Positions 17,491 to 26,483 of a DNA stretch of 64,000 nt are shown here, piece after piece (positions within the stretch are counted from its first letter, which is position 1; the number at the start of each line of letters is the position of its first letter). The translations under genes and the position numbers were made by a program. The notes beneath the pieces were generated by a model. The model saw nothing but the letters and a program-made list of their open reading frames with translations, was not told where the DNA came from and searched no databases. This DNA comes from Metellina segmentata. Taxonomy: Eukaryota > Arthropoda > Arachnida > Araneae > Tetragnathidae. The stretch covers positions 124,001-188,000 of the forward strand of contig CANAIC010000155.1 in NCBI GenBank assembly GCA_947359465.1, read 5' to 3'.

Positions 17491-17562
<72 letters not shown>
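17491..17562. repeat. (T)72 tract
   Basis: Long one-sided T run. In the right arm the matching A run at 61,189-61,227 is only 39 bases. Confidence 0.95.
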
Positions 17563-17568
<6 letters not shown>

Positions 17569-17639
17569 GTGACCCGAGGTCCAGCTTTCTTTTCGTTTAT
17601 TCTCGACTTTTTTTACACGCAACCTTTCAGGTTTCGAAC

Positions 17640-18283
17640 GTCTATCAAATTAAAAGTGGATTCTCGTGAAAGGTTTCTGTATTCCAGAGCGAACGAAAAG
17701 CGTTTCTGTAATCAAGTAGAATAGAAGCGAGTTGGATTCTCGTGAAACACTTTCTGTATTCCAGAGCGAATACAGAAAGTGTTTCTCGTAATCAAGTAGA
17801 ACGGAAGCAAAGTTGGATTCTCGTGAAAAAAGCGTTTCTGTAACTGGTCCGACGTTCTACTTGTCAATATACAAGTAGAACGAAGCGAGTCGAATTCTCT
17901 TAAAAAATTTCTGTCAGTATACAAGTAAAACGCAGCGAGTCGAATTCTCGTCAAAAATTTCTGTCAATATACAAGTAGAACGCAGCGAGCGGGGGGTCGG
18001 TTCGACGTTTCTGTCAATATACAAGTAGAAACGAAGCGAGTCGAATTCTGTCAATATACAAGTAGAACGCAGCGAGTCGAATTCTCGTCAAAAATTTCTG
18101 TCAATATACAAGTAGAAACGCAGCGAGTCGAATTCTCGTCAAAAATTTCTCTCAATATACAAGTAGAACGCAGCGAGTCGAATTCTCGTCAAAAATTTCT
18201 GTCAATATACAAGTAGAAACGCAGCGAGCGGGGGGTCGGTTCGACGTTTCTGTAAGTCCAAGTAGGAGCTGAGCGAGTTTGAT
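17640..18283. repeat. Iteron array (~50-bp units)
   Basis: About eight to ten units with the consensus CAATATACAAGTAGAACGCAGCGAGTCGAATTCTCGTCAAAAATTTCTGT, varied by small indels, some ending GCGAGCGGGGGGTCGGTTCGACG. A short palindrome with GTTTCTGTATTC is included. Similar phrases form the array at 21,640-22,215, so one ancestral iteron seems to have radiated across the arm. Possible replication origin, enhancer or recombination region. Confidence 0.85.
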
Positions 18284-18361
18284 CCTCGAGTTGAAAGTAA
18301 TTTGGATGGGTGTCCTAGTAGTTGAGGTAAGTAGACGAGTAGAGAATTATTTTCCAAGACT

Positions 18362-18444
<83 letters not shown>

Positions 18445-18523
18445 TAGTCTTGGAAAATAATTCTCTACTCGTCTACTTACCTCAACTACTAGGACACCCA
18501 TCCAAATTACTTTCAACTCGAGG
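18284..18523. repeat. ~83-bp inverted repeat around an A/T tract
   Basis: Arms 18,284-18,365 and 18,440-18,523 are reverse complements (CCTCGAGTTGAAAGT ... CCAAGACTATCTT), with (A)37(T)36 at 18,367-18,439 in the centre, so the whole 240 bases is one perfect-looking hairpin. Confidence 0.9.
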
Positions 18524-18660
18524 CTTTACGCACGAGGCCGTGAAAGAAAAATAAACCCCGTTTTTTTTTTCCAAAATGAATTCGGCACTGCATTCCTACC
18601 CACCCATTGGTCCTGCTGGTAGCATCTGCAAAATCCAATTTCGACTCTCTTTATATCTCT

Positions 18661-18698
18661 TCGTTTCCGGCCCACTTCCTGTTGCCGAGGATATAAAT
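18661..18698 (+). promoter_or_regulatory. Promoter of double-RING gene
   Basis: TCGTTTCCGGC, CCTGTTGCCGAGG and TATAAAT at 18,692-18,698, 38 bases before the ATG. Preceded at 18,570-18,660 by the shared upstream module (CACTGCATTCCTACCCACCCA, TTTCGACTCTCTTTAT). Confidence 0.65.
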
Positions 18699-18735
18699 CC
18701 GCACTCCTTTCTTCTCCCCGCCCATTACGAACCCC

Positions 18736-19440
18736 ATGCCTTGTGGATTGTGCCATTGGGACGTGCAGCCGACTGAAAAGTACGAGATGGAATGTTGCGA
18801 GGCAGTGTTCCACTCAAACTGTCTCGACCGTTACGCAAATTTCCAAAAGGAACCCTTCTGTCCGAGCTGCGAGGACGCTTTCAGCGACGAGGGACTCGAA
18901 GCGATCGCAGCAGCGGCGGCTGATGGGGAAAAAGCCACCTGCGGACTGTGCAGAGAGGTCGTTTCCACGCTGCATCCCGTCCTCGTCCCGTGCCGACATC
19001 CCTTCCACGTCGTATGCCTCGCCAAGCACGTCGCCTTTGTCGATCCGAACGGTTGCTGCCCCACCTGCAGAACCGTTCGGATCTCCGAAAATGCCTTGGC
19101 CCTACTGACGCGCACGTGGCTGGTCGAGTGTTGGATGCACGTGCGAAACAGTGCCCTCCAGATGAACCGAGAGTATCCCTCCGAGGTGTTGGATTTCATC
19201 GCAGAGGCCTCCAACGACCAGTTTTCCAGCGACATTTGGGCAAATCCCAGTGCCTACTGGTCGATCGATCGAGTCGTGGAGTTTCTCTGGCCTCGTCGAC
19301 CCATGGATCCTACCCTCACGTCGTTGCTCATGGGAATGCATTTCAAATGGCACGCTTGCAGTGCGCGGTGCGACCTCATTCCTTGCCTCCAACGTCAATG
19401 GGCCCTCGGATACGCGGAGGATCGTTTCTGCAATACGTGA
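18736..19440 (+). CDS. Double-RING protein (234 aa)
   Basis: Probable E3 ubiquitin ligase. First RING-like unit: C3, C6, C21, H26, C29, C42, C45, with an Ala where the usual His follows the third ligand. Second unit is a complete RING-H2: C69, C72, C86, H88, H91, C94, C108, C111. The C-terminal domain (about 150-225) holds YWSIDRVVEFLWPRRP and HACSARCDLIPC, shared with the proteins at 14,027 and 19,564. The two RINGs, the FLWP domain and the following gene with the same domain suggest growth by duplication. The right-arm copy differs by one Ser/Pro change near residue 117. Confidence 0.82.
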   Translation: MPCGLCHWDVQPTEKYEMECCEAVFHSNCLDRYANFQKEPFCPSCEDAFSDEGLEAIAAAAADGEKATCGLCREVVSTLHPVLVPCRHPFHVVCLAKHVAFVDPNGCCPTCRTVRISENALALLTRTWLVECWMHVRNSALQMNREYPSEVLDFIAEASNDQFSSDIWANPSAYWSIDRVVEFLWPRRPMDPTLTSLLMGMHFKWHACSARCDLIPCLQRQWALGYAEDRFCNT

Positions 19441-19549
19441 CGCCGTTTCCAGCAACAGGACGTGACGCCGTTTCCGGCAACAGGACGTGACGCCGTTTCC
19501 GGCAACATATCCTACCTATATATATATGTGTGTGTGCGAAGCAGTCAGT
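19437..19549 (+). promoter_or_regulatory. RING-regulon promoter: 25-bp x3, TATA, TCAGT
   Basis: Three tandem copies of CGTGACGCCGTTTCCGGCAACAGGA (first with one change) at 19,437-19,508, then TATATATATATG at 19,518-19,528 and TCAGT at 19,545-19,549, about 30 bases apart as in arthropod RNA polymerase II core promoters. The first unit overlaps the stop codon of the previous gene. Confidence 0.75.
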
Positions 19550-19563
19550 TCGGGAAAAACAAA

Positions 19564-19980
19564 ATGTCTAGCTGCTGTCATTGCGCCGTGTCCAAAGACT
19601 ACCCGGTGGATCTATCGTGGACTTGCTCAGAGGACCGTCACTACACGTGTCATCGAGTGATGTTGACCGCTATGGAAAAAATTCCATTCCGGAATGTCCT
19701 CACCGACTGGATTTTCACCAACCTCACCTATGAATTGGAACAGTGCTCGATTTTCCACCCGACTGGACTTTTAAAGGACAAGCCACTGAAACTGGAGGAG
19801 ATGGTGTTATTCCTCTGGCCGCTTCGACCCAAAAACCTTGCTGACGGTACCATACACGAGGTGAGTCTACACCTTTGGCACCTTTGGAAGCAAGTCCACA
19901 AGTGCAGTCCCAGTTGTAGGACGGGGGACGACCTGCACAAACCATTTGTCGAACCCATTGAATATTTTGTATACCTGTAA
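19564..19980 (+). CDS. Partial RING, FLWP-domain protein (138 aa)
   Basis: ATG at 19,564, 15 bases after the TCAGT initiator. The N-terminus has SCCHC and later CSEDRHYTCH, which looks like the first part of a RING without the closing CPxC pair. The C-terminal domain has EEMVLFLWPLRP and HKCSPSC, matching the FLWP domain of the double-RING protein. It may act as a RING-less partner or competitor of its paralogues. A hairpin follows the stop. Confidence 0.7.
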   Translation: MSSCCHCAVSKDYPVDLSWTCSEDRHYTCHRVMLTAMEKIPFRNVLTDWIFTNLTYELEQCSIFHPTGLLKDKPLKLEEMVLFLWPLRPKNLADGTIHEVSLHLWHLWKQVHKCSPSCRTGDDLHKPFVEPIEYFVYL

Positions 19981-19995
19981 TGATTATAAATAAAT

Positions 19996-20037
19996 GCAAA
20001 CGAAAAAAAATAAATGTAATTTATTTTTTTCGTTTGG
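19996..20037 (+). terminator. Hairpin after the 138-aa gene
   Basis: CAAACGAAAAAAAATAAA pairs with TTTATTTTTTTCGTTTG around a 5-base loop, 17 bases after the stop; includes AATAAA on both strands. Confidence 0.6.
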
Positions 20038-20044
20038 GTAGTAA

Positions 20045-20153
20045 AACCAACGTTGGTTCCAATCACTTCCTCATTGCCTGTGATCATAGTTTCGTGCATA
20101 GCGATTTTGGCCGACGATCGACTTGCAAGTCTCAAAGCCGATCGTCGGCCATT
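20045..20153. repeat. Palindromes ACCAACGTTGGT and GGCCGACGATCG hairpin
   Basis: AACCAACGTTGGTT at 20,045-20,058 and hairpin arms 20,109-20,120/20,139-20,150 with an inner ACTTGCAAGT palindrome. Near relatives of the CCAAGGTTGG sites elsewhere. Confidence 0.6.
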
Positions 20154-20279
20154 TAACCCCACACGGGAAGCTATGCAGTTTCCAAATTATTACGAGTTGA
20201 CATTGCCAGTCTAAAGAACAATGGCCGTGTTATATGCCAAGCCAGGTTCGAGTAGAGATGACATTTTAGAAGAGAGCAT

Positions 20280-20654
20280 TTGGGTACAGTGGGACTCTTG
20301 GAAAATAATTCTCATGTCGACTCTGAAATTTGCGCGATATGTCTAGAGGCGTTGCCCGAGTGTGTTTTCATGGACGAGACCTTACTCAACTGTGGGATTT
20401 CATTCCCTTGTCGAGATGGATCACTCTGGGACGAGAACAGTGTCCACTCTGCGATATCGGACGGTTTTAAATTGAGCATTACGATTGGCACCGAGTGCCC
20501 GTCGCGACTCGACCTGACAAAGTGGATAAGTACGAATGAATTTAAACAACATCTTCCACACCGGTCCGATTATTCTGGAAACGACCGCCGCGTTTGTCCA
20601 CGTGAATCGTTGCCCTTTCGAGGCTTTACGCACGAGGCCGTGAAAGAAAAATAA
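20280..20654 (+). pseudogene. Degenerate RING gene
   Basis: The frame holds a CAIC pair, then LLNCGISFPCRD where a RING would have C-x-H-x2-C, so the His is replaced by Ile. In this arm a 2-base insertion (GA near 20,418) shifts the frame so the closing pair is lost; in the right arm the frame still reaches QCPLCDIG before a stop. There is no ATG in this frame at a sensible position; an ATG at 20,221 opens a different frame that stops early. The tail of this sequence is also present at the start of each 2.4-kb tandem unit. Confidence 0.6.
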
Positions 20655-20784
20655 ACCCGGGTTTTTTTTTTCCAAAATGAATTCGGCACTGCATTCCTAC
20701 CCACCCATGGGTCCTGCTGGTAGCATCTGCAAAATCCAATTTCGACTCTCTTTATCTCTCTTCGTTTCCGGCAACTGGAAGTGG

Positions 20785-20889
20785 GCCGCAACAGGACGTG
20801 ACGCGGTTTCCGGCAACAGGACGTGACGCCGTTTCCGGCAACATATCCTACCTATATATATATATGTGCGTGTGTGCGAAGCAGTCAGT
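20785..20889 (+). promoter_or_regulatory. RING-regulon promoter: 25-bp x2, TATA, TCAGT
   Basis: Two copies of the ACGTGACGC-GTTTCCGGCAACA unit, TATATATATATATG at 20,852-20,866 and TCAGT at 20,884-20,888. Nearly the same sequence as the promoter at 19,437-19,549, including CGAAGCAGTCAGT. Confidence 0.75.
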
Positions 20890-20904
20890 TATACGACTTG
20901 CATC

Positions 20905-21495
20905 ATGTCGACCGCAGACCGAGATGCATATCATTTCGATATTGATAGACTGGATATGTTCATGGAGTTCATGCACGACGCCCGTGTCGGACTGCTTTCG
21001 GCCCGACCTCCAGAGGTGGTGGAAATCGGGATCGACTATTGCGACTGGGTCGTGGGGACGTTGACCGAGATGTTTCCCGACGGTCCGTGGGACTTTATTC
21101 ATCGCATCGTCTTGTGGAAGACCAGCCGCGCGACCTGCGTCCAATCCGGTCTGGATCGGCACGGGGGTGACCATTTAAAGTTCTTTTGGGAAGACGTCGT
21201 CGTCCCAAAGATTTTAGAGGCGGCTGAACGTGCGTGGCATCGTTCGTCGGGATATTTGGTCATTCCCGTGAGCACGTGGATCCATCTCGGAACCATCCTC
21301 TTGGAGTGGATCTACGGGTCGAATCATTGGGAGCAGAGACACTTTGAAGCTCCCTCGCCCTGCTCCATCTGTTTGGAATGGATGTACGAGTGTGAATCGA
21401 CGCGTTGCCGTCATCGTTTCCACGTTTACTGTCTGGACGGGTGGAGACGTACCGGTGACGGGACGTGCCCCATGTGCAGGGCACGTTTGGATTGA
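20905..21495 (+). CDS. C-terminal RING-H2 protein (196 aa)
   Basis: Probable E3 ubiquitin ligase. ATG at 20,905, 16 bases after TCAGT. Complete RING-H2 at the C-terminus: C153, C156, C168, H170, H173, C176, C188, C191. The N-terminal 145 residues are helical with several Trp (DYCDWVVGTL, HLKFFWEDVVVPKILEAA, STWIHLGTILLEWIY) and likely bind the substrate. The order is reversed relative to the other RING genes. A hairpin terminator follows within 25 bases. Confidence 0.8.
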   Translation: MSTADRDAYHFDIDRLDMFMEFMHDARVGLLSARPPEVVEIGIDYCDWVVGTLTEMFPDGPWDFIHRIVLWKTSRATCVQSGLDRHGGDHLKFFWEDVVVPKILEAAERAWHRSSGYLVIPVSTWIHLGTILLEWIYGSNHWEQRHFEAPSPCSICLEWMYECESTRCRHRFHVYCLDGWRRTGDGTCPMCRARLD

Positions 21496-21515
21496 TTGAT
21501 TGATTGGGGGGGGGA

Positions 21516-21552
21516 AAAATGGGAGCAGAGGGGAGCCTCTGCTCCCATTTTT
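21516..21552 (+). terminator. Hairpin terminator after C-terminal RING gene
   Basis: AAAAATGGGAGCAGAGG pairs perfectly with CCTCTGCTCCCATTTTT around a 3-base loop, ending in T8. Confidence 0.65.
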
Positions 21553-21639
21553 TTTTCCTTTCGGTCGTACCAAGATTGGGCATGCATCTCCTCAATTGGA
21601 AAAAAAAATGGGAGCCTATGTTCAGAGGTTTGTACCAAG

Positions 21640-22215
21640 ATAAGTGGTGAGCTGAAGCGAGTGGGTCGGTCAAAGGTGAGCACAGCAGAAGCGAGTTGAA
21701 TTATTTTTTGTAATAAAGTAGAGCAAATAAGCGAGTTGAATTCTCCGTCAAAGGTTTCTGTAAATCCAAATAGCAAAGAAGCGAGATGAATTCTCCGTCA
21801 AAGGTTTCTGTAAATCCAAATAGCAAAGAAGCGAGATGAATTCTCCGTCAAAGGTTTCTGTAAATCCAAATAGCAAAGAAGCGAGATGAATTCTCCGTCA
21901 AAGGTTTCTGTAAATCCAAATAGCAAAGAAGCGAGATGAATTCTCCGTCAAAGGTTTCTGTAATAAAGTAGAAAAGAAGCGAGATGAATTCTCCGTCAAA
22001 GGTTTCTGTAAATCCAAATAGCAAAGAAGCGATTGTTTAAAAGATGCTATGGGGAAAGGTTTCTGTAAATCCAAATAGCAAAGAAGCGAGATGAATTCTC
22101 CGTCAAAGGTTTCTGTAATAAAGTAGAAAAGAAGTGAGATGAATTCTCCGTCAAAGGTTTCTGTAAATCCAAATAGCAAAGAAGCGATTGTTTAAAAGAT
22201 GCTATGGGGAAAGAA
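21640..22215. repeat. Iteron array (~54-bp units)
   Basis: About nine units of GTTTCTGTAAATCCAAATAGCAAAGAAGCGAGATGAATTCTCCGTCAAAG, with variants having AATAAAGTAGAAAAGAAGCGAG or GATTGTTTAAAAGATGCTATGGGG. Same core (AAGTAGAA..GAAGCGAG..GAATTCTC) as the array at 17,640-18,283. Confidence 0.9.
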
Positions 22216-22619
22216 GGTCAAACCCAGGTCTGAATTTTGACACCATTAAAACAGTTTAAACATCTTGATGACGAGGTATCTCATCATTAGCAAAATCATT
22301 TCGATATTGATAGACTGGATATATATTCGTAACAACTTGGTGGTTTAATGACTAAATATCTGCATCTGTATGTAAAATTAATTCTGTGAAAATTTTCATT
22401 TTGTCAAGAAGGTCATAATCTGTAAGTGCTTACAAATAAAATGCTACATGTTGCAGAACGGATGTATTCTTGAGTCCCCTTCATAAAGTTAAGACTATAT
22501 ATGTTCCTGTTTCAGTTGTTGTATTAAGTATTTATCAATGTGTCGTGTAAACAAGCTGCAGTGAAAGGCGCTGCAAGCGAGTGGGGTGATGAGCTGAGCG
22601 AGTTTGATCCTAAAGTTAA
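22216..22619. other. Unique AT-rich stretch, no gene seen
   Basis: No open frame of note. A fragment GATATTGATAGACTGGATAT at 22,303 repeats coding sequence from the start of the 196-aa RING gene (20,938), so a piece of that gene was copied here. Confidence 0.6.
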
Positions 22620-22823
<204 letters not shown>

Positions 22824-23056
22824 ATAATCTGAGCCATCAAAATATTTTTCTACAATGGTCAAAGCTGAGAACGCCAGAGTTGAAGAAGCCGAGTGAAGAA
22901 AACCAGCAATGACTCATCGCTCGAATAATCCAAGTCTCTGTATCCAAGAGCAGATCGGAAGCGAGTTGACAAAAATTATTTATTCTCTCAGCGCGTTTCA
23001 GAATTATCTCATTCACTCCCCCTGTCCAATTCTGATCAGAGTGAAATTTACTCGAC

Positions 23057-23161
23057 ATGTCTAAAGAGACGAGTGCGTTTTCATGGATTTCACTCCTTGT
23101 CGAGGACGAGAAGGAGTGTTCGCTCTGCGATATCGGCAGCGAATCCCGTTTAGACGTGTGA
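23057..23161 (+). pseudogene. Degenerate RING tail (unit 1; repeated in units 2 and 3)
   Basis: A 34-codon frame with ATG and the end ECSLCDIGS, matching the QCPLCDIG end of the degenerate RING gene at 20,280 (right-arm frame). Only the closing Cys pair remains. Copies at 25,466 and 27,874. Confidence 0.5.
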
Positions 23162-23439
23162 CCTTTTATCTATATATATAAAAAAAGTTTTACGGCAAGC
23201 GGTCCACGAGTGTAGCGACCGTTGCAAAGAGATTGGATTTGCCTGAAAAAGAGGAAACGAAAAATTTGGCTTTGTTGAGAATCCCGAGAGAGAAATTCGT
23301 TTGGGTAGTGGCATTCTTCATCCACCTCGGACCCATGGTTGCATCTCCTCGATCGAATTTCCGACTCTCTTTATCTTTCTCCATTTGGACGTTGCGAAGG
23401 TCGAGAATAGTTCATCTCTAAAAATAAAACGTGGTCGTT

Positions 23440-23504
23440 TCCGGTCGCGATAACGTGACGGATGTCCGGCAACATATTCCCTATATATATACGAAGCAGC
23501 CAGT
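23440..23504 (+). promoter_or_regulatory. RING-regulon promoter, tandem unit 1
   Basis: CGTTTCCGGTCGCGATAACGTGACGGATGTCCGGCAACATATTCC, TATATATATA at 23,482-23,491, then CGAAGCAGCCAGTC. A diverged copy of the promoters at 19,437 and 20,785. Equivalent sites at about 25,849 and 28,257. Confidence 0.7.
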
Positions 23505-23604
23505 CTAATTCATACATTTCCTGCGAAGCTAACTTCAGAAGGAGATAGAAGGCTCAGGCCTAGGTTCTCCAGTACACGGTTTTCAATACATTTCCTGCGT
23601 GGTC

Positions 23605-24074
23605 ATGGATAAGGGTAAGTCCAACTATATACTCTTGACGCAAATAATAACCAATACAGATGCTAAAAAAAAACAATTCGTTTTCTTATTATTATAGCCT
23701 TGAATTGTACGCTGTGTGGGAAAAACTTGTGTTTCACCCAGTGCCGAGATGATACCTTCAACGTAGAGACGCCGAGATATTGTGCCGGACACAATATAAA
23801 GTTATCCAGATGCGAGCATGCGTTCCATATTGCCTGCATAGTGCCTCTGTTGAAAGAACAAGGGAAGAATCTGGAGGCCATCAAACCTCACGTGGGAAAG
23901 ACGCGGGAACATGACCCCACCATCAAATGTTGCCCGAAATGCTCGAAAACGCTACCCTGGATGGACATTTTCAGAGTAATGGACACTGTGGACGTTTTAA
24001 TCATGTCGGCTTTATATCACCCAAATGGTTTGGGGCAGGATAAAGTGGAGACGGACGAAGTTTGGCACGTGTAA
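23605..24074 (+). CDS. Spliced RING protein, tandem copy 1 (128 aa)
   Basis: Two exons: 23,605-23,614 (ATG plus three codons' worth, 10 bases) and 23,698-24,074. The 83-base intron begins GTAAGT and ends TTATTATTATAG, a textbook spliceosomal intron; exon 2 alone has no ATG at its start. The product has a RING-type pattern: CTLC pair, a long insertion, CEHAFHIAC (C-x-H-x2-H-x2-C), another long insertion, and CPKC. It is shorter than the other RING proteins and lacks the FLWP domain. The TATA/TCAGT-type promoter is about 120 bases upstream. Polyadenylation signal AATAAA follows at about 24,127. Probable E3 ligase made from nuclear, host-spliced mRNA. Confidence 0.78.
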
Positions 24075-25319
24075 CATCTTTTTTTGTAATAATCCCAATG
24101 TAATGTATACAATTTCTTTTGGTTTTAAATAAATTGATTTAAAAAAAAACCGTGTTATTTTTATTAATTTAGTTAGCTTTTCTGAGACATGATCTGACTA
24201 GGATAAATGTTGGTTTTCTGCACGATATGCAACAATCTGTCTGGGCAAAATATTTTTATTTACGTAACTTAAATCCAAATCACGGCCTTTGTCCAGTTGG
24301 GAATGAAAGCTGGTGGAAATTTCAACGTGCTAAAAGAGTGATGTGTATTACCATGATAAACACACACATATTGCCTTGCCTTATACTGCCTACATTTTGA
24401 AGAGAATTAAATCAAATTTCAGAGACTTGGTGAATTGTTGAAAAAAATGTGTTCACGGAAAGACCTAAATGAACAATGTGATTTGGACTCGCGTTCCAAA
24501 AAAAAAAAATGTGTTTGTAACCATCCAAAACTGGGAGTGTTTGATGCAGTGGAAATATTATAAAGTGCTATACATTATCTAGAGCAATCCATTTTATACA
24601 AATTTTTAAGAAAACTAGACAAAGACCGTGTTATCGACGGAGAGCGAAAACTCTCCGAATAGTAAAAAAGACCCGCCATAGAAAGAAAAGCATAAAAAAA
24701 TTGAATGTATTAAAAATGAAAGAGATCACCCTTTATATAAATCAGGATTTCATTAACGGTAAATTATTTATAAAAATCCAACCTCGTGATGAACAAACCC
24801 CACTAAAAGAACTGTCATGTGCTTGCCATGCAGTGGCCGTAGTGTTGGTTTGCGAAGCAAACCAAATTGGAATTCGTAGTAAGAACTTTTCATAAGGGGC
24901 GAAAAATGATTATTTTATGTTTCACATAAATATACTCATTTTATAAGATATTCTCAGTTCATAAAGAGGAATTATTAATTTGACCGAGAAACCTATGCTA
25001 AAAGAATAGCATTGACATAATTATGTTCCTAAAATGCTTCATTTATTAAGTAAAATTATTAACATGCTATACAAGAAAATTACATTTCCAAATTGTAGGT
25101 TTGAAAATAACTCTGTGATATTAATTACCGTGAAAATATGTGATTTCTCGCGTCCGTCAGAAAGAGTTTCAAATAGTTTAATGGTGAAGACCCAGGCGGC
25201 AAGTCATGAACAGGACTAGCATGTGAATTAAAGTTTGGAATGGATATATCATCGTTCCGTATATTGTTCGATTCCCATTCAAAAAATATCATCGTTTCTT
25301 TCAATTTCCGGGACTTTAT
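24075..25319. other. AT-rich 3' part of tandem unit 1
   Basis: No clear gene. A 64-codon frame at 24,701-24,895 is kept in all left-arm units but has no known motif and contains a GGTTTGCGAAGCAAACC hairpin. The same stretch follows units 2 and 3. Confidence 0.5.
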
Positions 25320-26013
25320 GACTCATCGCTCGAATAATCCAAGTCTCTGTATCCAAGAGCAGATCGGAAGCGAGTTGACAAAAATTATTTATTCTCTCAG
25401 CGCGTTTCAGAATTATCTCATTCACTCCCCCTGTCCAATTCTGATCAGAGTGAAATTTACTCGACATGTCTAAAGAGACGAGTGCGTTTTCATGGATTTC
25501 ACTCCTTGTCGAGGACGAGAAGGAGTGTTCGCTCTGCGATATCGGCAGCGAATCCCGTTTAGACGTGTGACCTTTTATCTATATATATAAAAAAAGTTTT
25601 ACGGCAAGCGGTCCACGAGTGTAGCGACCGTTGCAAAGAGATTGGATTTGCCTGAAAAAGAGGAAACGAAAAATTTGGCTTTGTTGAGAATCCCGAGAGA
25701 GAAATTCGTTTGGGTAGTGGCATTCTTCATCCACCTCGGACCCATGGTTGCATCTCCTCGATCGAATTTCCGACTCTCTTTATCTTTCTCCATTTGGACG
25801 TTGCGAAGGTCGAGAATAGTTCATCTCTAAAAATAAAACGTGGTCGTTTCCGGTCGCGATAACGTGACGGATGTCCGGCAACATATTCCCTATATATATA
25901 CGAAGCAGCCAGTCTAATTCATACATTTCCTGCGAAGCTAACTTCAGAAGGAGATAGAAGGCTCAGGCCTAGGTTCTCCAGTACACGGTTTTCAATACAT
26001 TTCCTGCGTGGTC

Positions 26014-26483
26014 ATGGATAAGGGTAAGTCCAACTATATACTCTTGACGCAAATAATAACCAATACAGATGCTAAAAAAAAACAATTCGTTTTCTTATTA
26101 TTATAGCCTTGAATTGTACGCTGTGTGGGAAAAACTTGTGTTTCACCCAGTGCCGAGATGATACCTTCAACGTAGAGACGCCGAGATATTGTGCCGGACA
26201 CAATATAAAGTTATCCAGATGCGAGCATGCGTTCCATATTGCCTGCATAGTGCCTCTGTTGAAAGAACAAGGGAAGAATCTGGAGGCCATCAAACCTCAC
26301 GTGGGAAAGACGCGGGAACATGACCCCACCATCAAATGTTGCCCGAAATGCTCGAAAACGCTACCCTGGATGGACATTTTCAGAGTAATGGACACTGTGG
26401 ACGTTTTAATCATGTCGGCTTTATATCACCCAAATGGTTTGGGGCAGGATAAAGTGGAGACGGACGAAGTTTGGCACGTGTAA
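26014..26483 (+). CDS. Spliced RING protein, tandem copy 2 (128 aa)
   Basis: Exons 26,014-26,023 and 26,107-26,483 with the same 83-base GTAAGT...ATAG intron. Coding sequence identical to copy 1 as far as I can see. Confidence 0.78.

Noticed and set aside
22955..22969. AGATCGGAAGCGAG, resembling an Illumina adapter start
   Set aside because: Only part matches, it varies in related repeats (AGATCAGAAGACC), and it occurs inside genomic repeats, so adapter contamination is unlikely.
24701..24895. 64-codon frame repeated in the tandem units
   Set aside because: Conserved only because the units are near identical; broken by an extra G in one right-arm unit; no motif, so not called as a gene.
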